DNA of 39,004 bases from Pseudoxanthomonas mexicana (GTDB lineage Bacteria; Pseudomonadota; Gammaproteobacteria; Xanthomonadales; Xanthomonadaceae): positions 1-39,004 of the forward strand of contig NZ_PDWV01000039.1 of NCBI RefSeq assembly GCF_010093385.1. The letters are read 5' to 3'. A program made the position numbers and the translations under genes. The notes under the pieces were generated by a model. That model had not been told where the DNA came from and searched no databases. It worked only from the letters and a program-made list of their open reading frames with translations. This document shows positions 1 through 9,853 of this stretch, one piece after another (positions within the stretch are counted from its first letter, which is position 1; the number at the start of each line of letters is the position of its first letter).

Positions 1-39
1 GCTCGACCGCGCGGGCTCAAACGGGCATGTTTATGCAGG

Positions 40-107
40 TTCATCCGGGGCTCCTGGGGGCTGGGTTGGCTTCGCAACCCCCATCTTCCAGAGATGCCCC
101 GGATGAA
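40..107. repeat. Long imperfect hairpin upstream of dxs
   Basis: A perfect 12-bp inverted repeat (40-51 with 96-107) encloses a second stem (54-57 with 88-91) and a 6-bp hairpin (63-68 with 75-80), giving one rod-like fold of 68 nt. No T-run follows it on either strand, so it does not look like a Rho-independent terminator. The remaining sequence from 1 to 232 has no convincing gene. The element could be an intergenic repeat, a leader structure of dxs, or the end of an upstream transcript. Confidence 0.6.
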
Positions 108-232
108 CAACCTACCGAGAGATCACACCTAGCCGGCGCATGTTGTGGGCGTTTTTCCACCCACTTCACCCCTTTGCTTGCCCCGCTTCACACAAGAGGG
201 GGAAAATAGCGGGCCAGACCAATACCAGCCCG

Positions 233-2134
233 ATGATCGACGCCGCCCGCTATCCCCGCCTGTCCCGGATCCAGATCCCGGCCGACCTGCGCCAGTTCGA
301 CGAGTCCGAACTGCCCGCCATCGCCGAGGAGCTGCGCGGCTACCTGATCGAGTCGGTGGGCCGCAGCGGTGGCCACTTCGGCGCCGGACTGGGCGTCATC
401 GAGCTGACCGTGGCGCTGCACTACCTGTACGAGACGCCGCACGACCGGCTCGTGTGGGATGTCGGCCACCAGTGCTATCCGCACAAGATCCTCACCGGCC
501 GCCGCGACACGATTCATACGGTCAAGCAGAAGGACGGCGTGGCGCCGTTCCCCAAGCGCGAGGAAAGCGAGTACGACACCTTCGGCGTGGGGCATTCCTC
601 CACCTCGATCTCCGCCGCGCTGGGCATGGCCATCGCGCTGGCGCAGCAGGGCGACGACCGCAAGGTGGTGGCGGTGATCGGCGACGGCGCGATGACGGCC
701 GGCATGGCGTTCGAAGCGCTCAACCATGCCGGCGGCATGGAACCCGAACCCAACCTGCTGGTGATCCTCAACGACAACCAGATGTCGATCTCCGAGAACG
801 TCGGCGGTCTGACCAAGATGCTGGGCCGGCTGAGCAGCAGTCGCACGCTCAACGCGCTGCGCGAGGGCGGCAAGAAGCTGCTTGGCGACAAGAAGAAACC
901 GCCGGCCCGCTTCATGCGCCGCTGGGAAGAGCACTGGAAGGGCATGTTCGTGCCGTCCACGTTGTTCGAACAGATGGGCTTCCACTACACGGGACCGATC
1001 GACGGCCACGATGTCGACGCGCTCGTGGGCGCGCTGAAGACGCTGAAGACCCTCAAGGGTCCGCAGCTGCTCCACATCCTGACCACCAAGGGCAAGGGCT
1101 ACGAGCTGGCCGAGGGCGACCAGATCGGTTACCACGCGGTGGGCCCGTTCGATCCCGAGAAGGGCCTGGTCAGCAAGGGCGGCGCGAAGAAGCCGACCTA
1201 CACCGACATCTTCAGCGACTGGCTGTGCGACATGGCCGCCACCGAACCGAAGCTGCTGGGCATCACGCCGGCGATGCGCGAAGGTTCCGGCCTGGTGCGC
1301 TTCAGCAGGGAGTATCCCGACCGCTACTTCGACGTCGCCATCGCGGAACAGCATGCGGTGACCCTGGCGGCGGGCATGGCCTGCGAAGGCAGCAAGCCGG
1401 TGGTCGCGATCTACTCGACGTTCCTGCAGCGCGGTTACGACCAGCTGGTGCACGACGTGGCCATCCAGCAACTCGACGTGCTGTTCGCGATCGATCGCGG
1501 CGGCGTGGTCGGCCCCGACGGCGCCACGCATGCCGGCAACCTGGACCTGAGCTACCTGCGCTGCGTGCCGCACATGGTGGTGATGGCCCCGGCCGACGAA
1601 AACGAGTGCCGGCAGATGCTGAGCACGGGCTACCATTTCAACGGCCCGGCCGCCGTGCGCTATCCGCGCGGCACCGGCCCCGGCGTGGCGATCGAATCAA
1701 ACCTGGACACGCTGCCGATCGGCAAGGCGGACCTGCGCGTGCGTGGCACGCGCGTGGCGCTGCTGGCCTTCGGCTCGACCGGCGCCGCCGCCGAACAGGT
1801 GGGCCGCGAGCTGGGCCTGACCGTGGTGAACATGCGTTTCGTGAAACCGCTGGACCGCGACCTGCTGCTTGACCTGGCGAGGAATCACCAGGGCTTCGTC
1901 ACCATCGAGGACAACGTGGTGATGGGCGGTGCAGGCTCCGGCGTGTCCGAACTGCTCAATGCCGAAGGCATCACCCTGCCCGTGCTGCATCTGGGCCTGC
2001 CGGACGAATTCCAGCACCACGCCAGCCGCGAGGACCTGCTGGCCGAAGCCGGCATCGACGCGGCCGGCATCCGCGGCAGTGTGCTCAAGCGCTGGCCGCC
2101 ACTGGCCGTGGTCCCGAAGACCGCGGCAGGCTGA
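233..2134 (+). CDS. dxs: 1-deoxy-D-xylulose-5-phosphate synthase
   Basis: Thiamine-diphosphate enzyme of the cytosol. It joins pyruvate and glyceraldehyde 3-phosphate to DXP, the first step of the MEP isoprenoid pathway and a precursor of thiamine and pyridoxal. The 633-residue product has the family's usual length. Visible landmarks are the SGGHFG segment with the catalytic His near residue 48, the ThDP/Mg site GDGAMTAG (150-157) ending at the ILNDN Asn near 180, the GPIDGHD segment, and the IAEQHA motif with the catalytic Glu in the central domain. The C-terminal transketolase-like domain is complete. The start at MIDAARYP matches the usual N-terminus of the family; a longer frame opens at 140 but adds 31 non-conserved residues. 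No strong ribosome-binding site precedes the chosen ATG. The gene stands alone and converges on the next gene after 19 bp. Confidence 0.97.
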   Translation: MIDAARYPRLSRIQIPADLRQFDESELPAIAEELRGYLIESVGRSGGHFGAGLGVIELTVALHYLYETPHDRLVWDVGHQCYPHKILTGRRDTIHTVKQKDGVAPFPKREESEYDTFGVGHSSTSISAALGMAIALAQQGDDRKVVAVIGDGAMTAGMAFEALNHAGGMEPEPNLLVILNDNQMSISENVGGLTKMLGRLSSSRTLNALREGGKKLLGDKKKPPARFMRRWEEHWKGMFVPSTLFEQMGFHYTGPIDGHDVDALVGALKTLKTLKGPQLLHILTTKGKGYELAEGDQIGYHAVGPFDPEKGLVSKGGAKKPTYTDIFSDWLCDMAATEPKLLGITPAMREGSGLVRFSREYPDRYFDVAIAEQHAVTLAAGMACEGSKPVVAIYSTFLQRGYDQLVHDVAIQQLDVLFAIDRGGVVGPDGATHAGNLDLSYLRCVPHMVVMAPADENECRQMLSTGYHFNGPAAVRYPRGTGPGVAIESNLDTLPIGKADLRVRGTRVALLAFGSTGAAAEQVGRELGLTVVNMRFVKPLDRDLLLDLARNHQGFVTIEDNVVMGGAGSGVSELLNAEGITLPVLHLGLPDEFQHHASREDLLAEAGIDAAGIRGSVLKRWPPLAVVPKTAAG

Positions 2135-2153
2135 GTCCCGCGAAGGCGCCGGA

Positions 2154-3188
2154 TCACTCCGGCGCTTCCACCTCGTATCCCTTGGCCTGCAGCGCCGCGA
2201 GATAACCGCCGGGCTTGACCAGCTGCCATACCGGTACGGTGGCGAAGGTGATCCGGTTCTTCTGCAGCGCGCCTTCGGCGACCTCCATCCAGCGCGCCTG
2301 CATGCGCGCTTCCACGTCGGAAATGCCGCGCTTGCGCGCCGTCTCGGTGTTGAACCAGGCCAGCTCGCAGGCCTGCTGCCAGTCCTGCCGCGCCCCGGAT
2401 CGCAACGCCGGCCAGTCCCCCACCGCCCAGGCATTGGCACGCGCCGCCACGTGCGGCAGATCGCCCTCGATGACATCGAGCGTCTTGCTGAAACAGGCGA
2501 GATCCTCGGGCTTGAGGGTTTCCTTGCGGAAATCCGCCAGCGCCGCACGCGGATCGTCCAGTTTGATGTTCAGCACCGTCGGCGTGCGCTTCATCTTGCG
2601 CCGCTTCAACACGGCATCGATCACGGGATTGATGACGCCGCCCTCGCGCAGGCCCGAGTCCGACAAGGCTTCTGAGTAAAGCTGGAACGCCGCAATCAGC
2701 GGACGCTTCTTCTCGATGCCTCCGTCACGTCCCACGTAGCGCTGCTTCAGCACGGCCCAGCGGGCGTACAACGCGGGCGGCAGGACGTCCTGCAGCTTCT
2801 GTCCATCCGGGTTCTTGGAGGCCTTCATCGCGGAAGGCAGCAGCGTGAGTCCACGGAAGAAGCCGATATCGGTACCGACGCTGATGCCGGGCGAGGCCAG
2901 TACCTCGTCCGCGAGTTGCAGCACCTGGTCGACCTCATCGGAGCGCCAGGGGATGTTCTTCGGCAGCGGCGACTGCGTGCCGAGCACGTAAAGCAGATGG
3001 TCGCCCTGGCGCACCTTCCACAGGCCGGGCCCCGGCTGCACGCCGGCGACGACCACCGCCTCCATGTCGATCACGCCGGTCCCGGCCACCGGCGGCACCG
3101 GTTCGCTCTCCGGAACATCCTGTGCACGTGCGGGGGCCCACGCGACCAGCAACGACAGCGACAACATGCCGTAGAACGACAAACGCAT
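2154..3188 (-). CDS. TraB/GumN family secreted protein, GxxH motifs missing
   Basis: A 344-residue protein with a signal peptide (about residues 1-22, ending ARA-QD) and the TraB/GumN fold signature: an N-terminal LWKVRQGDHLLYVLGTQ segment and a C-terminal GYLAALQAKGYEVE end. Family members usually carry two GxxH motifs thought to be metal ligands. Here the first reads GTQS and the position of the second reads VPVW, so both histidines are absent. The start at 3188 (MRLSFYG) is preceded by GGAG at good spacing and opens the signal peptide; the frame stays open further upstream but that part has no family character. The gene converges with dxs. Its function is unknown; enzymatic activity of the Tiki/TraB type looks unlikely. 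The family call is fairly sure; the loss of motifs is read directly from the sequence. Confidence 0.8.
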   Translation of the reverse strand: MRLSFYGMLSLSLLVAWAPARAQDVPESEPVPPVAGTGVIDMEAVVVAGVQPGPGLWKVRQGDHLLYVLGTQSPLPKNIPWRSDEVDQVLQLADEVLASPGISVGTDIGFFRGLTLLPSAMKASKNPDGQKLQDVLPPALYARWAVLKQRYVGRDGGIEKKRPLIAAFQLYSEALSDSGLREGGVINPVIDAVLKRRKMKRTPTVLNIKLDDPRAALADFRKETLKPEDLACFSKTLDVIEGDLPHVAARANAWAVGDWPALRSGARQDWQQACELAWFNTETARKRGISDVEARMQARWMEVAEGALQKNRITFATVPVWQLVKPGGYLAALQAKGYEVEAPE

Positions 3189-3277
3189 CGCGGCGACTCC
3201 AAGCGGAAGGATCGCGGAAGTTTGCCTTTGGGAAAGACGGACGGCGCGCAGCGTGTAGCGGCCGAGGGGGTTTCCGT

Positions 3278-3748
3278 TCAGGCGACCTTGCCGCCCGCAT
3301 CGCGCAGCGTGCGCGCGACCTCGCTGCCGCTCTGCATCAGCTCGAAGCCCTGCCAGCTGAAGCCCGGGGACACCGAGCAATCCACCAGCGTGTACTCGCC
3401 GAGTGAACGCGCGCTTTGCCAGATGCCCGCGGGCACCACCTGGTTGGCCTGGCCTCCCCGGGCGGAGGTATCCAGTTGCACCCGGGTCAGCGTGCGCTGC
3501 TCGGGATCGAACATCGACAGCTCCAACGGGCTGCCTTCGTGCCAGTCCCAGACCTCGGTGGCATCCACCCGGTGCCAGCGTGTCGTCACGTCGGCCGGCA
3601 ACAGGAACTTGATGGCCGTCAGCGTCGGCCGCTCGATCCCATTCACTTCGGTGCGCTTGGCCGATTCGTATACCCGGCGGAAGTGGCCACCCTCGGGATG
3701 CGGCGCCAGCTGCAGGGTGCGGATCAGCTCTTCGGCTCTTGGATGCAT
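3278..3748 (-). CDS. Cupin-fold protein of the DUF985 family
   Basis: A 156-residue small cupin. The N-terminal HPEGGHFRRVYES and the central RWHRVDATEVWDWHEGSP segments are characteristic of the DUF985 family; the last supplies the His/Glu positions typical of a cupin metal pocket. Related proteins are annotated only as cupin-superfamily proteins, so no reaction can be named. I place the start at MHPRAEELI (3748), which begins the conserved domain; an upstream ATG at 3808 adds 20 low-complexity residues and would overlap the tRNA-Pro terminator. The gene lies 89 bp upstream of the TraB/GumN gene on the same strand and may be cotranscribed with it. Confidence 0.85.
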   Translation of the reverse strand: MHPRAEELIRTLQLAPHPEGGHFRRVYESAKRTEVNGIERPTLTAIKFLLPADVTTRWHRVDATEVWDWHEGSPLELSMFDPEQRTLTRVQLDTSARGGQANQVVPAGIWQSARSLGEYTLVDCSVSPGFSWQGFELMQSGSEVARTLRDAGGKVA

Positions 3749-3805
3749 GGGCGTTCCTGTATGCAGGGCGGCGGGCCCGCCGTCGCCGGGCGCGCGCGCC
3801 GGGCA

Positions 3806-3834
3806 CAAAAAAGCCCACGCGTGAGCGCAGGCTT
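3806..3834 (-). terminator. Rho-independent terminator after tRNA-Pro
   Basis: On the minus strand a stem AAGCC/GGCTT with an inner GCG/CGC helix is followed by a run of six T (two in the stem). It lies 16 nt downstream of the tRNA-Pro 3' end and closes the ihfA-merR-tRNA transcript. Confidence 0.75.
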
Positions 3835-3850
3835 GATGTCGAACCGCGAT

Positions 3851-3931
<81 letters not shown>

Positions 3932-3940
3932 TCGCGGATC

Positions 3941-3970
3941 GGCCCGCCTTGCGACGGGCCGCGCATTATA
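3941..3970 (-). promoter_or_regulatory. Possible tRNA-Pro promoter -10 box and leader hairpin
   Basis: A perfect TATAAT on the minus strand (3965-3970) lies 37 nt before the tRNA 5' end. The -35 region at 17-nt spacing is poor. Between them a GC-only 6-bp hairpin (3941-3946 with 3955-3960) would sit in the tRNA leader. I infer that the tRNA has its own promoter besides possible read-through from ihfA-merR. Confidence 0.5.
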
Positions 3971-4013
3971 GCCGGAATTCGCCGGCGACTCCCAGCAGGA
4001 GCGCCGTCATGCG

Positions 4014-4370
4014 TCACCGCCGCAACAACTGCAGGATTTCTTCCAGTTCCATGCGCACCTGGCGCACGATCTGGTGGCTCAGCGCGGCTTCCTGCTTGGC
4101 GCCCTCGCCTTCCAGGCGCAGGCGGGCGCCGCCGATGGTATAGCCCTGTTCGTACAGCAGGCTGCGGATCTGGCGGACCATCAGCACGTCATGGCGCTGG
4201 TAGTACCGGCGGTTACCGCGGCGCTTGGCCGGCTCCAGGCTGGGGAACTCCGTTTCCCAGTAGCGCAGCACATGCGGCTTGACGTCGCACAGCTCGCTGA
4301 GCTCACCGATGGTGAAGTAGCGCTTGGCCGGGATCGGCGGAAGCTCGCGGTTACTGCCCGGATCCAGCAT
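4014..4370 (-). CDS. MerR-family transcriptional regulator
   Basis: A 118-residue DNA-binding protein. The winged helix-turn-helix of the MerR family is clear at about residues 15-85 ([22 protein letters not shown], then the RRYYQRHDV wing). The short C-terminal helix (about 90-118) would dimerise. No Cys or other effector-binding domain is present, so it is not a typical metal or drug sensor. It overlaps the 3' end of ihfA by 20 bp and so is part of the pheST-ihfA transcript. The same arrangement is common downstream of ihfA in gamma-proteobacteria related to Xanthomonas, with no established function that I know of. Confidence 0.9.
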   Translation of the reverse strand: MLDPGSNRELPPIPAKRYFTIGELSELCDVKPHVLRYWETEFPSLEPAKRRGNRRYYQRHDVLMVRQIRSLLYEQGYTIGGARLRLEGEGAKQEAALSHQIVRQVRMELEEILQLLRR

Positions 4371-4650
4371 ACGTTTCCACCCGCTCCTTGAGTTTCTGGC
4401 CCGGCCGGAAGGTCACCACCGTCCGCGCCGAGATCGGGATTTCCTCGCCGGTCTTCGGATTGCGGCCCGGGCGCTGGTTCTTGCGCCGCAGGTCGAAGTT
4501 GCCGAAGCCCGACAGCTTCACCTGCCGACCCTGTTCCAGGGCTTCGCGCAGGACGTCGAAGTAGGCGTCGACGAATTCCTTCGCCTCGCGCTTGTTCAGG
4601 CCGACCTCGTCGAACAGACGTTCGGCCATCTCCGCCTTCGTCAATGCCAT
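4351..4650 (-). CDS. ihfA: Integration host factor alpha subunit
   Basis: A 99-residue HU/IHF-family protein that pairs with IhfB to bind and sharply bend DNA. The start [13 protein letters not shown], the KLSGFGNF segment and the arm with [11 protein letters not shown] (the Pro that intercalates in the minor groove) are all present, and the length is normal for IhfA. It follows pheT by 56 bp, as in many gamma-proteobacteria, and its stop overlaps the start of the MerR-like gene. Confidence 0.97.
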   Translation of the reverse strand: MALTKAEMAERLFDEVGLNKREAKEFVDAYFDVLREALEQGRQVKLSGFGNFDLRRKNQRPGRNPKTGEEIPISARTVVTFRPGQKLKERVETYAGSGQ

Positions 4651-4706
4651 GGACTACTGCTTCCCCATTGCGGCCGTCGCCGGCCACGCCACTGTCTTCA
4701 TGCCGA

Positions 4707-7094
4707 TCATCCGCGCACCTTCGCGCCATGCGCGTCGGCGATGGCTGCCACGACCTGCGCCACGACCTGCGCCACGTCGGTGTCGGTGAGAGTGCGTGAG
4801 TTGTCCTGCAAAATCAAGCCCATAGCGAGACTCTTTTGACCGGATTCGACCCCCTGCCCGACGTACCGGTCGAACAGCTGGACGTCCCGCAGCAGCGGGC
4901 CCGCGGCGGTACGCGCCGTGGCCGCGATCTGCGCCCACGGCACCGTATCGGCGACGACGAACGCAAGATCCCGGCGGACGGACGGATAGCGCGACAGGTC
5001 GCCGGCCCGCGGCAGCGCGCGGGCGCTCAGGGGCGCCAGGTCCACTTCGAACGCGATCACCTCCGCGTCCAGGTCCAGCGCACGCTGCAGACGGGGGTGC
5101 AGCTGCCCGATCCAGCCCACCTTCTGGTTGTCGCGGTAGACATCGGCCGAACGGCCCGGATGTCCGTGGGACGCGAGCGAGGGCCGGAACTCCAGCTGGG
5201 CGCCGGACAGCGCGGCGACGCTTTCCAGGTCGCCCTTCAGATCGTGGAAGTCCACCTTGCGGGCCGGCTGGCCCCACTGTTCGGCCGCCGCTCCACCCGC
5301 CACCGCGGCAGCAAGGCGGACGGTTTCGCGTGGCGCGGTGCCGACCTCGGCCTGGAACACGTTGCCGATCTCGAACAGGCGCACGCGCCCCGCCTGGCGC
5401 GCCACGTTGCGCTGCAGGGCGGCCACCACGCCGGGCAGCAGCGCCGTGCGCATGACGGCCAGTTCGGCACTCAGCGGGTTGGCCAGCGGAACGGCCCCGT
5501 CGGCCACCTGCCAGTGCGCCAGCCACTGCGCGTCGACGAACGCGAAGTTCACCGTTTCCAGATAGTCGCGCGCGGCCAGCTGGCGACGCACCACCCCGGC
5601 CTCCACGCGCGTCTCGCTGGGCGAGGCGATGCGCGTCGCGCCACCGGGCAGCGTGGTGGGCACGCGGGCGTAGCCGTGGATGCGGGCCAGCCCCTCGATC
5701 AGGTCTTCTTCGATCGCGATGTCGAAGCGACGGGTCGGCGGCACCACACTCCAGCCATCGGCGACCGCCGCCGCCTGCAGGCCCAGCGCGCGCAGGATGC
5801 GCTCGATCTCGGCGTCCGCGATGTCCACGCCCAGCACGCGGGCGATGCGTGCGCGGCGCAGGCGGATCGCCGTAGGAACGGGCAGATGCTCGGCATGCTC
5901 GACCACCGTCGTCGGGCCCGGCGTGCCGCCGGCGACGTCGAGGATCAGGCGGGTCGCGTACTCCACCGCTACGCGCGGCAGTTCGGGGTCGACGCCGCGC
6001 TCGAAACGGTGGCCGGCATCGGTATGCAGGCCCAGCCTGCGGCTGCGGCCGATGATGGCCGACGGGATCCAGTGTGCGGCTTCCAGGAAGACGTTCTTCG
6101 TCGCATCGGTCACGCGGGTGTCGAGGCCGCCCATGATGCCGCCCAGTGCGACGGCGCGCGAGGCGCGGCCATCGCGGCTGTCGGACACCACCAGGAAATC
6201 GTCGTCCAGCGCCACGGGACGGCCGTCCAAGAGCGTGGCCTGCTCGTCCGCCCGTGCGGGACGCCCGACGACCGGCCCGGTCAACGTGTCGCGATCGAAG
6301 GCATGCATGGGCTGGCCCAGTTCGAGCATCACGTACTGGGTGACGTCCACCAGGAAGCTGATCGGACGCACGCCGCTGCGGCGCAGGCGCTCGGCCATCC
6401 GGATGGGCGTGGCCGCCTGCGCGTCGACGCCTTCGATCACGCGGCCGGCAAGGCGCGGCACCTTCGCACCGGCCTCCAGCGCGACGTCCATCGTCACCGG
6501 TCTCTGCGCCGGCACGGGCGCGGCGTCCAGCGGCTTCACCTCGCTGCCCAGCGATGCGGCTACGTCGTACGCGATACCCCGCACGCTGAAGCAGTCGGCG
6601 CGGTTCGGCGTCAGCTTGATCTCGATGCTGGCGTCGGGCAGGCCGAGATAGTCGGCAACCGGCGTACCGACGGGTGCGTCGGAGGGCAGCTCGAGCAGGC
6701 CGGACGCATCGGCATCGATGCCCAGTTCCTTGGCCGAGCACAACATGCCGTTCGACTCCACGCCCCGAAGTTTGGCCGCCTTGATGGCGATGCCGCCGAC
6801 GTTGGCGCCCGCGATGGCCATGGGCGCCATCAGGCCCGGGCGCGCGTTCGGCGCGCCGCAGACGATCTGCAGCAGGCCGCTTTGCCCCGCATCCACCTGG
6901 CAGACCTGCAGACGATCGGCTTCCGGATGCTTCGCGCATTCGACGATGCGCGCGACCACGACGTTCGCCAGCCCGTCGCCCAACGCGGCGACCTCTTCGA
7001 CTTCCAGGCCTATCGCGGTCAGCGTGGCCGCCAGCTCATCGCGGGTGGTCTGGGTGGGCACGTGGCTGCGCAGCCAATTCTCGGAAAATTTCAT
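4707..7094 (-). CDS. pheT: Phenylalanine--tRNA ligase beta subunit
   Basis: A 795-residue large subunit of the alpha2-beta2 phenylalanyl-tRNA synthetase. It contains, in order, a tRNA-binding OB-fold (about 39-150), the B3/B4 editing domain, the B5 domain, the catalytic-like core and the C-terminal FDX-ACB anticodon-binding domain (about 700-795). I use the ATG at 7094 (MKFSENWLRSHV), the standard N-terminus of the family; an in-frame ATG at 7136 would extend into a REP palindrome. An 88-bp gap separates it from pheS, holding this REP and a hairpin around the pheS stop. Confidence 0.97.
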   Translation of the reverse strand: MKFSENWLRSHVPTQTTRDELAATLTAIGLEVEEVAALGDGLANVVVARIVECAKHPEADRLQVCQVDAGQSGLLQIVCGAPNARPGLMAPMAIAGANVGGIAIKAAKLRGVESNGMLCSAKELGIDADASGLLELPSDAPVGTPVADYLGLPDASIEIKLTPNRADCFSVRGIAYDVAASLGSEVKPLDAAPVPAQRPVTMDVALEAGAKVPRLAGRVIEGVDAQAATPIRMAERLRRSGVRPISFLVDVTQYVMLELGQPMHAFDRDTLTGPVVGRPARADEQATLLDGRPVALDDDFLVVSDSRDGRASRAVALGGIMGGLDTRVTDATKNVFLEAAHWIPSAIIGRSRRLGLHTDAGHRFERGVDPELPRVAVEYATRLILDVAGGTPGPTTVVEHAEHLPVPTAIRLRRARIARVLGVDIADAEIERILRALGLQAAAVADGWSVVPPTRRFDIAIEEDLIEGLARIHGYARVPTTLPGGATRIASPSETRVEAGVVRRQLAARDYLETVNFAFVDAQWLAHWQVADGAVPLANPLSAELAVMRTALLPGVVAALQRNVARQAGRVRLFEIGNVFQAEVGTAPRETVRLAAAVAGGAAAEQWGQPARKVDFHDLKGDLESVAALSGAQLEFRPSLASHGHPGRSADVYRDNQKVGWIGQLHPRLQRALDLDAEVIAFEVDLAPLSARALPRAGDLSRYPSVRRDLAFVVADTVPWAQIAATARTAAGPLLRDVQLFDRYVGQGVESGQKSLAMGLILQDNSRTLTDTDVAQVVAQVVAAIADAHGAKVRG

Positions 7095-7106
7095 CGTCTC
7101 GTTACC

Positions 7107-7128
7107 GTAGGGCGGGCCTGGGCCCGCC
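7107..7128. repeat. REP-like palindrome with GTAG head between pheS and pheT
   Basis: GTAG (7107-7110) is directly followed by a GC-only palindrome, GGCGGGC with GCCCGCC around a 4-nt loop. A GTAG or GTGG head on a short palindrome is the known layout of REP elements mobilised by RAYT transposases in Stenotrophomonas and relatives. It sits 13 bp upstream of the pheT start. Confidence 0.65.
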
Positions 7129-7170
7129 ATTGCCATGTGTCGGGTGTCGTGATGCCGGAACAGCGGCGGA

Positions 7171-8367
<1,197 letters not shown>

Positions 8368-8727
8368 TTACGCCGCGAGTGCGCCCTTCGCCTTTTCAGC
8401 CAGGGCCGCAAAACCCACCGCATCGTGCACGGCGATGTCCGCCAGCACCTTGCGGTCCAGGGTGATGCCGGCCTTCAGCAGGCCGTTCATGAAGCGGCTG
8501 TAGCTCAGGCCGTTGATGCGGGCGGCCGCATTGATGCGGGTGATCCACAGCGAACGGAAGTTGCGCTTCTTCTGCTTGCGGCCGATGTAGGCGTACTGCT
8601 GCGCCTTGATGACCGCCTGCTTGGCGACGCGGAACACCTTGCGACGGGCGTTGTAGTAGCCCTTGGCCAGGTTGAGGACCTTCTTGTGACGGCGACGCGC
8701 CATCACGCCACGCTTAACTCGTGCCAT
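8368..8727 (-). CDS. rplT: 50S ribosomal protein L20
   Basis: A 119-residue ribosomal protein that binds 23S rRNA early in 50S assembly. The basic N-terminal tail [18 protein letters not shown] and the helical body with [14 protein letters not shown] are typical, and the length is normal. In other bacteria L20 also represses its own operon at the mRNA level. It starts 10 bp after rpmI and is followed by a strong terminator. Confidence 0.98.
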   Translation of the reverse strand: MARVKRGVMARRRHKKVLNLAKGYYNARRKVFRVAKQAVIKAQQYAYIGRKQKKRNFRSLWITRINAAARINGLSYSRFMNGLLKAGITLDRKVLADIAVHDAVGFAALAEKAKGALAA

Positions 8728-8737
8728 GTCTCAATCC

Positions 8738-8935
8738 TCAGAGGTAGGGAAGCATGCGGTTCAAACGGCCGCTGTCCTCGGCGCGGACGATGTTCGTCGC
8801 ACGCAGGCCACGCTTACGCTTGGTCGCTTTCTTGGTGAGGATGTGGCTACGGTTGGCGTGGCCAGCCTTGAACTTGCCGGAGGCGGTCTTGCGGAAACGC
8901 TTGGCCGCCGCCCGGTGGGTCTTGATCTTGGGCAT
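8738..8935 (-). CDS. rpmI: 50S ribosomal protein L35
   Basis: A 65-residue basic ribosomal protein ([17 protein letters not shown] at the N-terminus, RNRMLPYL-type end) of the large subunit, with the usual length. It is the first gene after a 346-bp gap that contains a promoter and a long structured leader, and it is followed by rplT. Confidence 0.98.
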   Translation of the reverse strand: MPKIKTHRAAAKRFRKTASGKFKAGHANRSHILTKKATKRKRGLRATNIVRAEDSGRLNRMLPYL

Positions 8936-9120
8936 TGCTATGTCCTTGACGGGTTTATGTCACTGATGCGGGCGCCGCCCTTTCGATGCCTTGCGGGGTT
9001 GCCGCGAAGACCCAAAGGCCAGTCTTTCCATCCATGCCCATATCGGCTTGTAAGCCGTTGATTCCATGAAGGAACCGCCGACGGGTCCATCGGCTGCGAG
9101 CAGCCTCCCGGCGTACCGGG
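8936..9120 (-). promoter_or_regulatory. Long structured 5' leader of rpmI-rplT
   Basis: Assuming transcription starts about 7 nt after the -10 box at 9127-9132, the rpmI mRNA has a leader of roughly 185 nt without a convincing gene. On the minus strand it holds several hairpins: GGCTGC/GCAGCC, CGGCTT/AAGCCG and a longer GC-rich region near the start codon. Such leaders of L35-L20 operons are often targets of L20 autoregulation. That role is inferred here. Confidence 0.45.
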
Positions 9121-9126
9121 CCGCGT

Positions 9127-9155
9127 ATTATGCCCGCTGCGGTTTTTTCTTGCAA
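9127..9155 (-). promoter_or_regulatory. Promoter upstream of rpmI
   Basis: On the minus strand TTGCAA (9150-9155) and CATAAT (9127-9132) are separated by 17 nt, a good sigma-70 promoter. It lies between infC and rpmI and gives rpmI-rplT a promoter independent of thrS-infC. Confidence 0.7.
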
Positions 9156-9188
9156 ATCCGGCTACTTAGCAGGGAAGCGGGAAAGCGA

Positions 9189-9208
9189 AAGGCGCCTTGC
9201 GGCGCCTT
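9189..9208 (-). terminator. Hairpin downstream of infC, weak terminator
   Basis: A perfect 8-bp stem AAGGCGCC/GGCGCCTT with a GCAA tetraloop (minus strand) followed by a mixed pyrimidine tract TCGCTTTCCC. It lies 73 bp after infC and just before the rpmI promoter, so it probably ends part of the infC transcripts. Confidence 0.5.
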
Positions 9209-9222
9209 CCTCTCACCCTTTG

Positions 9223-9248
9223 CCCTCTCCCCGCACGCGGGGCGAGGG
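9223..9248. repeat. GC-rich intergenic palindrome
   Basis: CCCTC-t-CCCCGC faces GCGGGG-c-GAGGG around a 2-nt loop centre, an 11-bp stem with one mismatch pair. It resembles a palindrome family common between genes of proteobacteria. It lies in the infC-rpmI gap next to the infC hairpin. Confidence 0.55.
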
Positions 9249-9281
9249 GAACGGGTGGCGTCTGCGGCTCCGCCGCTGACA

Positions 9282-9806
9282 TCACTTCTTCTTGGGGGCG
9301 ATCATCATGACCATCTGCCGGCCTTCCAGGCGCGGGCGGGATTCGATGACGATCTCGTCGCCCAGTTCGGCCTCGATGCGCGCGGCCATCTCGCGACCCA
9401 GCTCCTGGTGGCTCATCTCGCGACCGCGGAAGCGGATGTTCACCTTGACCTTGTCGCCCTCCTGCAGGAAGCGACGGATGTTGCGCATCTTGATCTGGTA
9501 GTCGCCCTCGTCGGTGACCGGACGGAACTTCAGTTCCTTGATCTCGACCTGCTTGGTCTTCTTCTTGGCCTCGTTGGCCTTCTTTTGCATCTCGAACTTG
9601 AACTTGCCGAAGTCCATGATCTTGCAGACAGGCGGCTCGGCATTGGGCTGGATCTCGACCAGGTCCAGTCCTTCGTCTTCCGCCTTGGCCAGCGCCTCGT
9701 CGCGCGTGAGCACGCCGATCATTTCGCCATCGGAACCGATCACGCGCACCCGCGGCACGCGGATTTCGTGGTTCTTGCGGTTTTGCTTGTTGTCAGGGGT
9801 GCTGAT
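9282..9806 (-). CDS. infC: Translation initiation factor IF-3
   Basis: A 174-residue IF-3 that keeps 30S subunits free and checks start codons. The N-domain ([15 protein letters not shown]) and C-domain ([18 protein letters not shown]) are complete, ending in MMIAPKKK. The conserved N-terminus [20 protein letters not shown] continues in frame upstream of the first ATG or GTG, back to an ATC at 9804-9806 that has GGAG about 10 nt before it. I therefore take ATC as the start. Non-canonical AUU/AUC starts on infC are known and let IF-3 limit its own synthesis. A GTG at 9758 would cut 16 conserved residues. It follows thrS by 47 bp. Confidence 0.95.
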   Translation of the reverse strand: MSTPDNKQNRKNHEIRVPRVRVIGSDGEMIGVLTRDEALAKAEDEGLDLVEIQPNAEPPVCKIMDFGKFKFEMQKKANEAKKKTKQVEIKELKFRPVTDEGDYQIKMRNIRRFLQEGDKVKVNIRFRGREMSHQELGREMAARIEAELGDEIVIESRPRLEGRQMVMMIAPKKK

Positions 9807-9853
9807 GTTGCAGTCTCCAGGGAGGGGTGCACCGGTCCGCGATGGACCGGAAC

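Noticed and set aside
188..1636. Minus-strand open frame opposite dxs
   Set aside because: Antisense shadow of a clear dxs gene; no family features.
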